Source of the DNA: Zonotrichia leucophrys gambelii
Lineage: Eukaryota > Chordata > Aves > Passeriformes > Passerellidae
NCBI RefSeq assembly: GCF_028769735.1
Contig: NC_088200.1
Location: forward strand, 71,487,046 to 71,551,045
DNA length: 64,000 nucleotides
Reading direction: 5' to 3'
The position numbers and the translations under genes were made by a program. Shown piece by piece: positions 49,704 through 60,900 of this stretch (position 1 is its first letter; every line of letters starts with the position of its first letter). The notes under the pieces are model-generated. The model searched no databases and was not told the DNA's origin. It saw only the letters and a list, made by a program, of their open reading frames with translations.

Positions 49704-51530
49704 CAAGCTGCTTGGGAAGGCTTCTAATGAAGTTGATAAAGGCTATCAGCAAGAGCTTGTGTTCTGTCCTAGTGAAAGAAGAAGACAGGGTGGGAGTCAC
49801 CCCCCCCAAAACAGAAGGATTCAGGGTTGATTTTTTTGTTTCAAACCCCTGCCACAAGGTGAGGGCGGCAGCAGCAGGGTTTGCTGCACTCACTGCGGGA
49901 AGGAACAAATCTGTTTATAATTATTACTTTTATGGGACCAGTAACTGCAGGCCTGATCAGTAATGAAGAAATAGAACAAATGAGAAAATGAAACAAGAAA
50001 CAAACGAGGGATTCTGCCTCTCCTGTGCTGTAGGTCTGGGCCTTCTGAGGGGGTGAAGATGAGTCAGGGTGACTCAAAGCCGGCGCAGGGGGAACTGAGA
50101 GGCACCTTCTGCTCTACCCTCAAAGTGGGTGATCCGGTCCCTGCCCTGCTCCAGCATTAGTCATCCCACGGCAATAAACCCGTGGAACATTAAAAACTCT
50201 TTGCCATAAAGACAGAAAGCCTAAGAAACAGGAATTTAAAAAAATAAATATATATATAAATGAGCAAAGGAGGAGGAACAATGTGGACGTTCTTGCGTGA
50301 CATGAACCTTTTCAAAAGGCTGCTTGGCCCCTGCACACAAAAACAGAGGGCAGGGGACACCTCCAAACCAGAGCGCAGGCCTTGACACCTGGATCACCTG
50401 TCAGCCCAAAACCCCACACTTTGTGCTAAATTCAGCATCATCAGCTGGCTCCTGGGACAGATCCCACACCCCTGCAGTATGGATATTTACTGATGGGAAA
50501 ACCAGACTGCTTCTGTGACTTCATGTCTTCAGGCAAGGTAAGAACTGCAGGAGGGTGGTGGGGGAACCACATTCCACTCCTGGAGCACACCTCACTGAGA
50601 GAATGGCCAAAAATTCACAAAGTCACAGGAAAAAGATGGCAAAATGGAGCAAAAATGGTTACAAAATGCCCATTTGCAGCCCGAGGGCTGCTCTGCTGTG
50701 CATAATTTCAGGATTTTGGCAGGAGCACAGTTTAATTTGCCTCTGAAGAGCCTTGTTTACTTGCATTTCCCTCTCACCAATAACAAGCTGCCACTTCTGA
50801 CGTTGTTCCAACATAGACACAAACCTGAGAGTTAGTGTATGGCTGCTCCATGGTTCCCTCTTAATAATAATACATAACAGAAAGACTTTATATAAATGTA
50901 TCCTGCATGGAATTACAGATTCAGAGCTACCTGCCTTAACAAAAAAATAAAAAAGGTCAGGAAAACAATGAACCAATAAAATAAATTAAAAGCCTATAAC
51001 TCTGCACCATTACCATGAGAGGAAAATAGCCCTTATGCCAGGTCTAAATCACACAAGTCAATTTAAGCTGTAGGCAAATGGATTAGAACCTTGTCAGTTC
51101 TAGAGTTATTTGAAACATTGAAAAAAAAAAAATTCCCATGTTTCCAAGGAAAAAAAAAAAGTCCTGGAATGGGTATCTAAATGGGACAGGAAGACTGGAA
51201 ACAAATGCACAGCTGCAGAGTGAAACTTACAAATTTAATTATGCATGATTGCTAACTATCAATTTTGTTGCTAAAGTAGTGTCATCACCAGTAATAAGGA
51301 GAACAACAATTTATCTAATTTTATGGTGCTTGCAATTATGAAATTCTCTAATGCATGATATGAAGCACAATTTGAAGGAAAAAAAAAACCATCATTCAAT
51401 TGGAAAGAAAAAACATGTAGTTTCCAGAATGATTCTTGATTCCAGAAACATATCCACTTGGAATTTTCTCTTCCTTCACCCCCTCCCTCCTTTTTTCTTA
51501 ATCAACTGAGATACACAGGAGCTTTCTAAT

Positions 51531-51533
<3 letters not shown>

Positions 51534-51571
<38 letters not shown>
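51534..51571. repeat. Poly(A) run of 38 bases
   Basis: An uninterrupted A homopolymer. No retrogene or LINE sequence was recognised immediately upstream, so it is listed as a simple repeat. Shorter A or T runs of about 18-26 bases occur at 4261, 7166, 11949, 36750, 39869 and 54679. Confidence 0.95.
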
Positions 51572-51573
<2 letters not shown>

Positions 51574-53693
51574 CTTAATGGAACAAAATGAAATTATTGA
51601 ATATTCCATCCGGGATATACAAGACATTTCAGCCTAATTGTGTTAGTCTGGGAGGAAAACAAAAATATTATGAGAAAACCTTTCATATTTTTTGCTTTAG
51701 AAAGGTAACCTTTGTGTCCCACAAAAAAAAAAGAAAAAAAAAAAGAAAAAACCAAAACCAAAAGGAAAAAAAAAACCCCAACCTAACTAAACAAAATTAA
51801 TCACCTGGAAAAGATAAAAACCATCAGGACTTCAACTGCCCACAATTTTAGAGGAAACTCTATTGAGAGTGCTTAACCAGCAGAAGGAAAGGAAGGGCAA
51901 TGCAAAAGCCGGAAAAAAGGAAATAGTCTGTTATCAAAGGACTATTAATTGCTCCCAAAGTAAGAGCAAGTGATGATCTTCTTCCTTTATTTACTCGGAC
52001 GTTCAGCTGTCTAATCAAAGAAACGTTGTGCTGGCTGGGCGGAAAGAAAACTGCACCTTTTGTTTTGGTGATTGCCCAGCAGACCTTCAGGGCTTTCAGT
52101 GGATGGGTTTTACAGCTCGCTGCTGCGCTGTGGGGAGGGAAAGGAGCAGCAGGCAGCTCCAGCCTCCGCCCGCACTGCCAGCAAACAGAACAGGGCTCTG
52201 CAGCATCACCCACCTCCATTCTGTGCTCCTGGCTGCTCGCTGGGTCCTCCCTCCAGAGCTGCACTTTCTGGTTATACTCAATTTACTGCTTCTGCAAATA
52301 GGAGTTTCTAATTATAAGTAGCTGGTAACATTGAAGACAATAGATTAAAAAAAAAATACTTAAAACAAAGCACCTTTCCACAGAGAAAACAAAGGTTACA
52401 GGTTCTGAGCACTTGCACTTCCTGCTCTCCTAGCAAATCATTTTGGCACAAGATTTTTTATGAATTTTGGATTTGCCACAATTCTTGCAGCTTGTAATAA
52501 AATAAATTAATAACATAAAGAAAATTTTAATTTTCTTTCTGCCTTGCAGACTCTCAGAATGTTAGATTTTTGCCTTCAACTCTTCAACTCTACAAGAAAA
52601 TATGGAAATGCACCTCTTCCTTTTATCCTCCCTGCATCCCCCACACACGATCCATTACCAAAGCCATGAAAGTATAAAAGTGTCAGGTCCTCTTTCTCTT
52701 CAGAGCAACAAGTTTTGTAATTTGCCTGCAGGCAGAATTGGAACAAGCAGCTTTTCAAGGTTTTTATGGCCTGAAAGAATTCTTACAACAGCAAAATTAT
52801 TTGGAAGAAAATTTCTTAACTCCTGCTGGAGTGAGCAAAGATGTTCCAGATGACCTGTAAATGATATGTAATGTATGCTGGCTTTTCCCCCTTATCTAAA
52901 TTTGCTCTTTTCTGCCTTTTTAAGGTCTTCTGTATATTGAGAACAGAATATTTGTAATAATGGATACTATTTCAGAATGTGTGTGCAGAGGCTGGAAATG
53001 ACCACAGGCACATTTCTGGGGGCACGCGAGGCTTTGCAGTCATTTCTGTGTGAGATGAGGCCTACAGGAGCGAAGGAAACCTTCACTCCTGATACTTAGC
53101 AAGACAATTTTTTAAAAAATTCAAGATGTTTACGACTCTGCAGATGTTGCAGGTTTATTTCTTCCCTCCTAGGCTGAGTGAGCACAGCAAATCGTCCCCC
53201 CGGGGCCTTGCGAGCCAAGGCACACTCAACTATCCCAGAAAACATCTCCTTGCATCCACAGGACTGAAACACCATTAAAACCCCAGTCTGAAGGGGCCGG
53301 TGAACCTCCTGCTTTACTGGTGCTGACCAGAATTCTGGCACATCTGCGAGACAGACACAGTAAATGGGCGATTTGTGGGAAAGCTCTCAGCGCAGCAGCC
53401 TCGGCTCCGGGTGGGACTCTGTTATTTCGTGCCCCACCTGAGGAGAGGGGCAGCGAGATGACAGAGGGGTAATCAGGCACACTAAAAGCTCTTGGCTGGC
53501 AGGGATGGGGCAGGATCACTCAGGAAGCAACAACAACACGAGCCATTGTATCCCAAACCTGTCCCGACAAAGGCGGCTCTGTCGCTCTGTTGACTTTTCC
53601 CAGTTTGTCTTGCTTTATGCCTTTGATAAACTGTCAGTAATAGCTCCTCCAAGGGCTACATTCCCCCCAAAAACCTCTCTCTGCCGGCCTCAC

Positions 53694-53796
53694 ATGTGGT
53701 ACAGCTTCTCGTGCTCCAGCAGCCTGCAGTTCTCGTAAGAGCTCTTCATGTTTTCCATAATAATTTCAATACTTTTCGCTTTATTTTCCAGCTGCG
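53694..53796 (-). CDS. Internal (penultimate) exon B, coiled-coil segment of the same gene
   Basis: This minus-strand exon is open and strongly protein-like. After two bases that complete an Ala codon it reads QLENKAKSIEIIMENM, then a short charged stretch, then NCRLLEHEKLYH. Spaced Leu, Ile and Met among Lys and Glu are typical of an amphipathic or coiled-coil helix. The donor is CACAT|GTGAGG. The two bases AT left over are completed by the first G of the exon at 16193, giving Met. The acceptor at 53797-53798 (GCGCAG) has only a modest pyrimidine tract, and a second acceptor 5 nt downstream (exon start 53791) is also possible. If the donor is not used, the reading frame reaches TGA immediately after the same Met. 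The family is not recognised. A role as a helical partner-binding segment near the C terminus is inference. Confidence 0.8.
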
Positions 53797-55889
53797 CTGC
53801 GCACGGGCTGAGCAGCACCACAAATCCTGCCCTGTTACATTGCTGCTCGCTTTCAGCTGCTGCTGCAACCCTGTGGGCTAAGCTGCAGAACTATTAAAAA
53901 GCACAGAATCAGACAGCTGAATGCCAAACATGCCAACAGTTTACTCAACACCCAGATGAATTTACTAATGTTACCCAGCCCTTGAAATAAAGCAAAGTTG
54001 AAATCAGATTACTGTGGCTCCCAACAAGAAAAATTATCAAGTTTCTCTGCTCCAGAGGCAATTTTTCTCAAAGCTGATCAGGCTGAACTACCCCCCAGAA
54101 ATTAACAGTATTGGAAAGCTAATACAGCAGGGCAAGCACTGGATAAAATAACATTTTTCTAAGGTCTTGAGACAGTCAGGACTTTTCCATTTTTCAAACA
54201 CACAGGAAGAGCAAGAGGAGAACAGTTCATCAGATGGAGACCCCTGTGCTAAGGGAGCATCCACAGGGTCTGGGTTTGCCTCCTCTGGAGCTGGGGAGGA
54301 TAAAAAAGGATAATTGTGGAGTCAGAGTGTAATTCAGGAACTTGTGCAATACCATTGCCCTTTAAATTCACTGATTAAACAAACAGCTTATTTTGCAAAA
54401 ATTTGCCTATGTAATCAAGCTTATAGCAAGGCCTAGAATACAAGAACTGTTAATACCAGGGTGACTAAGCCGTCCACTTGCAAAAGCCAGACAAAAAGGG
54501 GATAAAATGCATGTCTGAGGACGGGAAATGTTTCACACTGAGAGCACAGAGTGGCCTTTTTCTGAAGAATGATTAGTGCTCTGCAGCTGCCCTGACCTCA
54601 TTATATTCACTCTGCTGAAATTCAAACTTCCTATTCCGACAGTTTGTTCGGAAGGTGAAGGAAGAGAGTTTTTTGGGCTTTTTTTTTTTTTTTTTTTTTT
54701 TAATTTGCCAGTCATGGGTGATTACACATCTTCCTTCCACTGATAGCCAAGGGGAGATAAAAGCCTGAGCAGCACTTTTGCCCTCCAGGACCTCCCTGCT
54801 AGGAAGGCAGCAGCTCCTGGCAAGCAGGCTTTGTGCTGAATAATTCCACCTGCCCATCTCTGCTTGCCATCCCCCTGAGCTCCAGCAGCCACAGCTCAGA
54901 TTGAGAAATCACCTCTGGCAAGCCTGAAACAGATTAGTGAAAATTTGCTTCTCCTCCTATAAAGCAATTTTCAGCACTTTATTCTGGTCAATTCAGCAGG
55001 TGACCATTCCCCCCAAGAGGGCACTGGGACCTGAGGGAGTGAAGATGAAAGCTTTTCCTCCACAGATAAATGTGGTACATTTTCAATTCATTAAGACCCT
55101 CATTTAACTCCTCTAAAAACAATAGGCTGCTCACAACGCTTGTTTAATGGGAATTACAATGGATTATTAGTGAGCACAAATTCAAGGGTAATCCATATCT
55201 GAGAACTCAGTGCTTCCTCACAGCTGCACCACAAGCATTGTCTGCTTGTCACCAGCGTGTTTGTGCATTTCTTGTTGTGTTGTTCTGCTTCCACTGACCC
55301 AAGGCAGCAATGCAAATGTTGAAGTCCAGTTTAGTTCCAGCTGGTGGGCCCAGCAGAGCATCACAGGGGTGCTGATGTCCTCGCCATGCACCAGCCCATC
55401 CTCCTGTCCTGGATGTCACCACAACTGCTCCCATCCACACCAAAAACACAGCCTGTGCCTCAATATCTGTGCCATCAAAACCTTTCCCTTGGAAAGGAGA
55501 CACGTTCCTGCCCAGATCAGCCTTCAGAGAAATGGAGACAATTGTTCACAGACAGAACCTGCACCATCCTTGGTTCCTCAGAGTCCTACAGGGACTTCCC
55601 ATCTTCCCATCTTCCCACCCACCTGAAGGGATGCCATAGGCCAAATTCCAGATTGGGATGAATTTATGTTGTTGCCACTGTCTTTGGGGTCGGCTTTAAG
55701 CTTTTGCAGACTGCCTTTTTACAAAGTTATCTTCTGATGCAAGCCCTGATCATTGCTGTGACAACAGGAAGGGAGATCAGTAATTCCATTTTCCATCATT
55801 ATTCTTTCACGTTGGAGAACAAAATGCCTTCTTTTATTTCCCAAACAAAAAATTTCATGCTATGTAAAAGAAACACAGATGCAATTCTG

Positions 55890-56046
55890 CTTAGAATTTG
55901 AACAGGGCAAAGGCTGCCAGAGCTCCAGGAGGGTTTGGACAATGCTCTCAGGCACAAAGTGGGATTTTTGGGAGGTCTGTGCAGGGGCAGAGGTTGGACT
56001 GGATGATTCTGATGGGTCTCTCCCAGCTCAGGATATTCTGTAATTG
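55890..56046 (+). mobile_element. CR1 LINE 3' end fragment
   Basis: The CR1 3' block is clear: GAGCTCCAGGAGGGTTTGG, then CAATGCTCTCAGGCACA, then TTGGACTGGATGATTCTGA and CTCAGGATATTCTGTAATT. The 162-codon minus-strand frame over it is antisense CR1. Confidence 0.92.
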
Positions 56047-57532
56047 CTAACCAAAAAAGATCTTTACCAAAACCCTGCAGATTGTCCAAGAACTGCAAAT
56101 TTACAGTTTTGGTCAGATGTTTTCTTACACGGCACAGCCACCTGCCAAAAGTAATCCCTGCGGAATGTACAATAGGAAATTTATCTTTCAACCCACAGTA
56201 GTGAAAATACAGCAGCTCCAAGTACCTAAGGTGCTGCCCAACATCAGAGCTGCCTTCTGAAACACCAGGGAATTCAGTCTGCCACAATTGGAGTTTTGAG
56301 TCTCACCTGCTTTCTTTCTGAAATCCTCAGGAAGCCACACACACAATGACACAGGGTGATTAAAAAAGCAGGAAATTGGAGGCCCTGAGGAAGGACTCTG
56401 GCAGGTGAGCCCTCTGTAGTAGCTCCTGACTGATGAGTGCATAAACAAACCATTCAAAGGCTAAAAAAGTATCCCACTTGCAAATGATTTTTGCAATTGA
56501 CGAGACTAAGTGTGGAGGCTGGGCCCATACATCTGAAAATATTAATTTCAGACTCAGTAGATATCTACACTCATCCATATAATCACACTGTATTGATCAT
56601 ATGTCCATTATAAAGAACTTATTCCCCAATCGAAGTGATCCCCTTTCTACGGACTCATTCTTTTATGCTTAGAACTCTGTTAAGTATATATTTTATTCAG
56701 ATAATGACCTAAATGTGTTGCATTGGTTTTTTTTTCCTTACTAATATATCAAATGAACGCATAAGAAATCTATCTTTCTGCTTAAAGCTATAAAGACACC
56801 TTTAAAACAGCTTTCCATCATTTAATATCACAATTAGCTGCACAGAGTACTTGAATAGATGGTACAATAAAATCTAAGATATCTTCAGTGCCTGTCAGGG
56901 AAAATATCTGCGTTTTCCTGAATGCAAGCAGTTAACCTTCCATGTTGATTAATAAGTCCAGGGACCACTGTTATCATGCAATATTTATTAATCTGTTCTT
57001 TGTATTTCAGAGGTAAGTGTATAAAATACCTGCAACAACCACAGCAATTGTCAGGCTGGGCTTCCAGAGATTAAGTAGAAGGCAACTCCACTGATAGGAA
57101 AGGGACTATAAATAAAAACACACTAAAGATTTCATTGATCAAACGCCCTCTGAATGCATAATTCATCAAGGTGTTTGAGAACATTGAGATGCCTTGTTTG
57201 AACAGCAATCCACTTCTGTCAGTAATTTGAAATTTAAATTCTCACATTAGCTTCAGGGGGAAGCAGTGGGCGTACGCAGCAGGCTGGAGGTATGAGGAAG
57301 AAGAGATAAGGATTAAAATAGAAAATCAAGAAAAAAGTGTCTATTTCAAAGTGCACGCTGTTAATTAATAGATCATGAGCCAAAAAGGAAAATGCATAAA
57401 TATTCCAGTGACAGCCTCACAGTTTAAAAATAAAGTTTAATTCAGAATTAAGAACTACTCTAGCAGGATGGATGGAGGGTCTGACTGGCCAAAGGTAAAG
57501 ACACAAAAGAGGGAGTGGATTATTTCCCCACA

Positions 57533-57920
57533 GTTCATAGACTCACAGACTCCCAGAATGGTCTGGGTAGGAAAGGACCCTCAAATCCATGCAGTTCCTG
57601 TTGGGATATGTGTTCCACAGGCAGGGACACCTTCCCCTGCCCCAGTGTCCAGCCTGGCCTCGGGCACTGCCAGGGATGCAGGGGCAGCCCCAGGTGTGCC
57701 AGGGCCTGCCCACCCTGCCAGTTCCCAATCTCCCATCCAGCCCTGCCCTCTGGTCCTGCCCCATTCTCCCTGGTCCTGTCACTCCACTTGCAGATGAAGA
57801 GTCCCCTCTCCATCTCCCCTGCAGGCCCTCCAGGTCCTGGAAGGGACAAGTGAGGTCTCCACACAAATTTGTCCTCTCCAGGCTGAACGGCCCCAACCTC
57901 CTCAGCCCCAAAATCATCCA
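57533..57920 (-). mobile_element. CR1 LINE 3' fragment (about 390 bp)
   Basis: On the plus strand it starts with the reverse complement of a CR1 tail (TTCATAGACTCACAGAC, CCAGAATGG), continues with GCCCCAGTGTCCAGCCTGG and ends near TCTCCAGGCTGAACGGCCCC. Frames of up to 168 codons on both strands derive from it. Confidence 0.92.
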
Positions 57921-60900
57921 AGATCGAGTTGATCTGGCAAGCAGGGAGAAGATCAAGCCATGGCTTGGCTCAGTCCTCATTCCTTGGCTTCTGTCAACCA
58001 GACAAAGCTCATCATCCTGCCCTCCAAAGAAATCCAGAGGACAGCCTACAGCTGATACAGAGTATTTATTTGTTCATTTGTTTGTTTATTCATAAATATA
58101 ATTTATACTGCCTGAAACAGCCAGGGAGAAGGAATTCTGTTGGGAAAAGGGGGATGGGGCTGATATTCCTGCTCTCTTCACAGCACCAGAAAGCACGAGG
58201 TTGTACAAGGGGGACACCTCTCAGATTTTGTCACAAATTGTGACTTTGGAAGCCTTCCACTGAGGTGGAACATTGACAGCCTTGTTTTGGAAGGTGTGCC
58301 AGGGACTGGTGGGAAGAGAGGGATGGAGAGCTCCATGCTGAGCTCCAGGAAAGGAGCAGAAAGCCATCATTCTCCAAACCTTTTCCCTGCTGCCACTTTG
58401 CTTAATGCCATCTCTCGACAGACCAGGAATTTTTCTGTCCCCTGCCTATATCCATCCACTGCCTGTGTATAATTAAGTTTTCTTCTGAAGGGCTTTTTAA
58501 TAAAACTGAAGCTGCTGCCTAAGCCCTTCTCATACATCTTCTCTATCCTCATGGTGTCGGTTCATCTATAATTAAACACCAGAAAGCTTTATCACCTATC
58601 AGTCATCATTCATCCACAAGCTTGTCTTATTTATCTAATTAAAAAGGTATTTATTGTCAACATATTACATTTTTTCTTCAGTATGTGTCCAGTGGAGAAG
58701 TACTGTTTCATTTAATTTCTGTGCAATAATATCCACTGCAAAATGCTTGTTAAATCAAGAAGTGGTAAAATAAAAAACAGTAACTTCAGAGTTGGTGTTA
58801 TCAAGGAATTCTCACATAAGCTTCATATACAGATGGAATATGGAATTGCTACTGTCTACTTTAATATGGATTACTCCTTTGGTTTCCTTCTCAGGTTAAT
58901 AAAGAAATTTTATTATCATTTATCTGACAGCTTGGTTAGTGGCAGGAAAATTCATTTTGCTGAAAGATGGAAAATAAGAAAAAATATATAGCACCACATT
59001 GAAAACAAGGTAAAATAAGGAAAGAGAAAAACCAGTATACATTAAATTTTTCCTGTTGCTGAGAAGAAAAAGACAGAAATCTATGGAGGTGCCTTGCTTG
59101 AACATTTATAATAAAAGTTTAATTTTTCAATTATATCCCTGTAATATCCTGTCCTGAAGCACTGATTACTTCCTTGGCTCACTGAAAATTAATTTTGCAT
59201 AGTGCAAAACTGTCTTTGGAAAACAAACCCCAGGAAAACAAAACAAAACAAAACCCCACAATCTACCTTCCCATCTAAGAATTGCCAATCCTTCTCCATT
59301 AACAGATCCACAAAAACACAAATGAGGAATGACATGTTAATAATGCCTGTAAGAAATTATTAAAGACTGAGGACCCTGATTATGTCCTGTCACTCTCTTG
59401 CCCTTAATTAACTTCTACTCTAGAGAGTTTTTAAGCAGGCAGAGCACCAGGCTTTCAAGACCGTAGATCTTGCCATAGTTTACAAATAATCCCCACTATT
59501 CATTTGGAATTTTGTAGTTCAGGGCTGTTGAGGCACAAGCAGCAGTGGAACCAATAAGGTACAAATTAATGTCTGCAATTGTTGTGTCCTGCAGCACCCT
59601 GAGGTCGGCACCTCTGCCAGACCCAAACCTGGGCTGAGGGAATTACCTGAATTAGACACCACACGAGGATCCCAAAACCCATTCCAGGATGCTGCTGCCA
59701 TGGTTGTGAACTGCCTCAAGGGGAAAAAACCTTACAGATGTGGGCCCTACATTTCTGTTTCCATCAGCTAAATGCTCGGGTGAAATTGCTCAGAAGAAAC
59801 AATCTGATTTCTCTTTTCTTCCTCTTTTCTTCACCTACATTGAGGCAGTCACGTTTCTGCTCCAGGGGACAATGGAGACGTTGTTACATGAGAAAACCTA
59901 CTTTTGTGAGAACACACAATGGAAGAATAATATTTGGAGATGTCAGGCGATGGCAGGTGAACCTCCACACAGGTGCACCTCTATGCAGGCAGCACCGGGC
60001 TCTACCTGGATTCATTTTCTGAATTCCAGCTCAAATTAACTAAGCCTTAACAACTGGAAGGTTTTCAAGATGAAAAGCACTTGTCAACATGACCCAGCCA
60101 AGAAATATATGTAAAAGCAGAGAACTCAATTACATTTGGAATGTTGGTGCCCTGCTAGGGAACAGCAATTTCAGGTGTGACACAAGTTTTGAGGTTAATG
60201 ATTTGGAAGCCCTAACTGAGACTCAACTTTCTGATGCCAAGGTAATGATGTTTAAATAAATATCAAGCAAATGCTTAAAAATAAACACTAAATACTACTG
60301 AAGACAGGAATACCTGGTTACAAGAAAAAGGGAAGATGAGAAATAAAAATATGAATAGCCAGCTTAGATTCATGGTGATTCAAGCAATTGGGAAGGCTTG
60401 GATAGGACATGCATAGTCACCTGTCCAACAACATCCAAGCCTGTTTACTATCTGTCATCTAAGTAATGAACTTCAGTAGTACAAATTTCCCTTAAATTAT
60501 TTTTTTTTCTTTCACTTGCATATTTCTCTTTGGAATAGAAATATGTATTTTGGTTGATGCATCATGAAACTCCAGTGGTGTCTGAAAATTACATGTGTCA
60601 CCATATTCAATGTGACCTACCCACTTGTGGGCTGGTTTTGCAAAGGGACCTGAGAAACAGAGAAGTCAGAAATAACGAATCTGTATTTTTAGCTTGGCAA
60701 AATGAGAACACGTCAAGAAACAGGAGTTGGTGCAGAGCTGGGAGTGGTGTGAATACAACCATGAAGGAGGGGAGTGTCTGGCTAACACTGCCTCAGGGTA
60801 ACACGAAAAACTGATTTTTTTCTGTAAATCCAGCTCAATGAAAGGTTATAACAGCATCAGGAACACCTCAACCTCGCAAACCATTGCATGAGAGAAAGCT

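Larger units (their letters stand above)
41702..53693. other. Last intron, upstream part
   Basis: Holds the CR1 tail at 47620, small tandem duplications, the homopurine tract and the 38-base A run. An 81-codon open stretch on the minus strand at 53096-53341 follows a good acceptor (TGTCTGTCTCGCAG), but the phase joining exon B gives a different, short frame, so it is not called. Confidence 0.5.

Noticed and set aside
56995..57020. Recursive-splice-like motif on the plus strand (TTTCAGAG next to GTAAGT)
   Set aside because: It is on the strand opposite the only supported gene and has a 2-base gap compared with the ideal motif.
59867..59962. Plus-strand exon-like stretch between CTGCTCCAG and GCAG|GTGAAC
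   Set aside because: Splice signals are only fair, no flanking exon on that strand was found, and the peptide shows no recognisable pattern.
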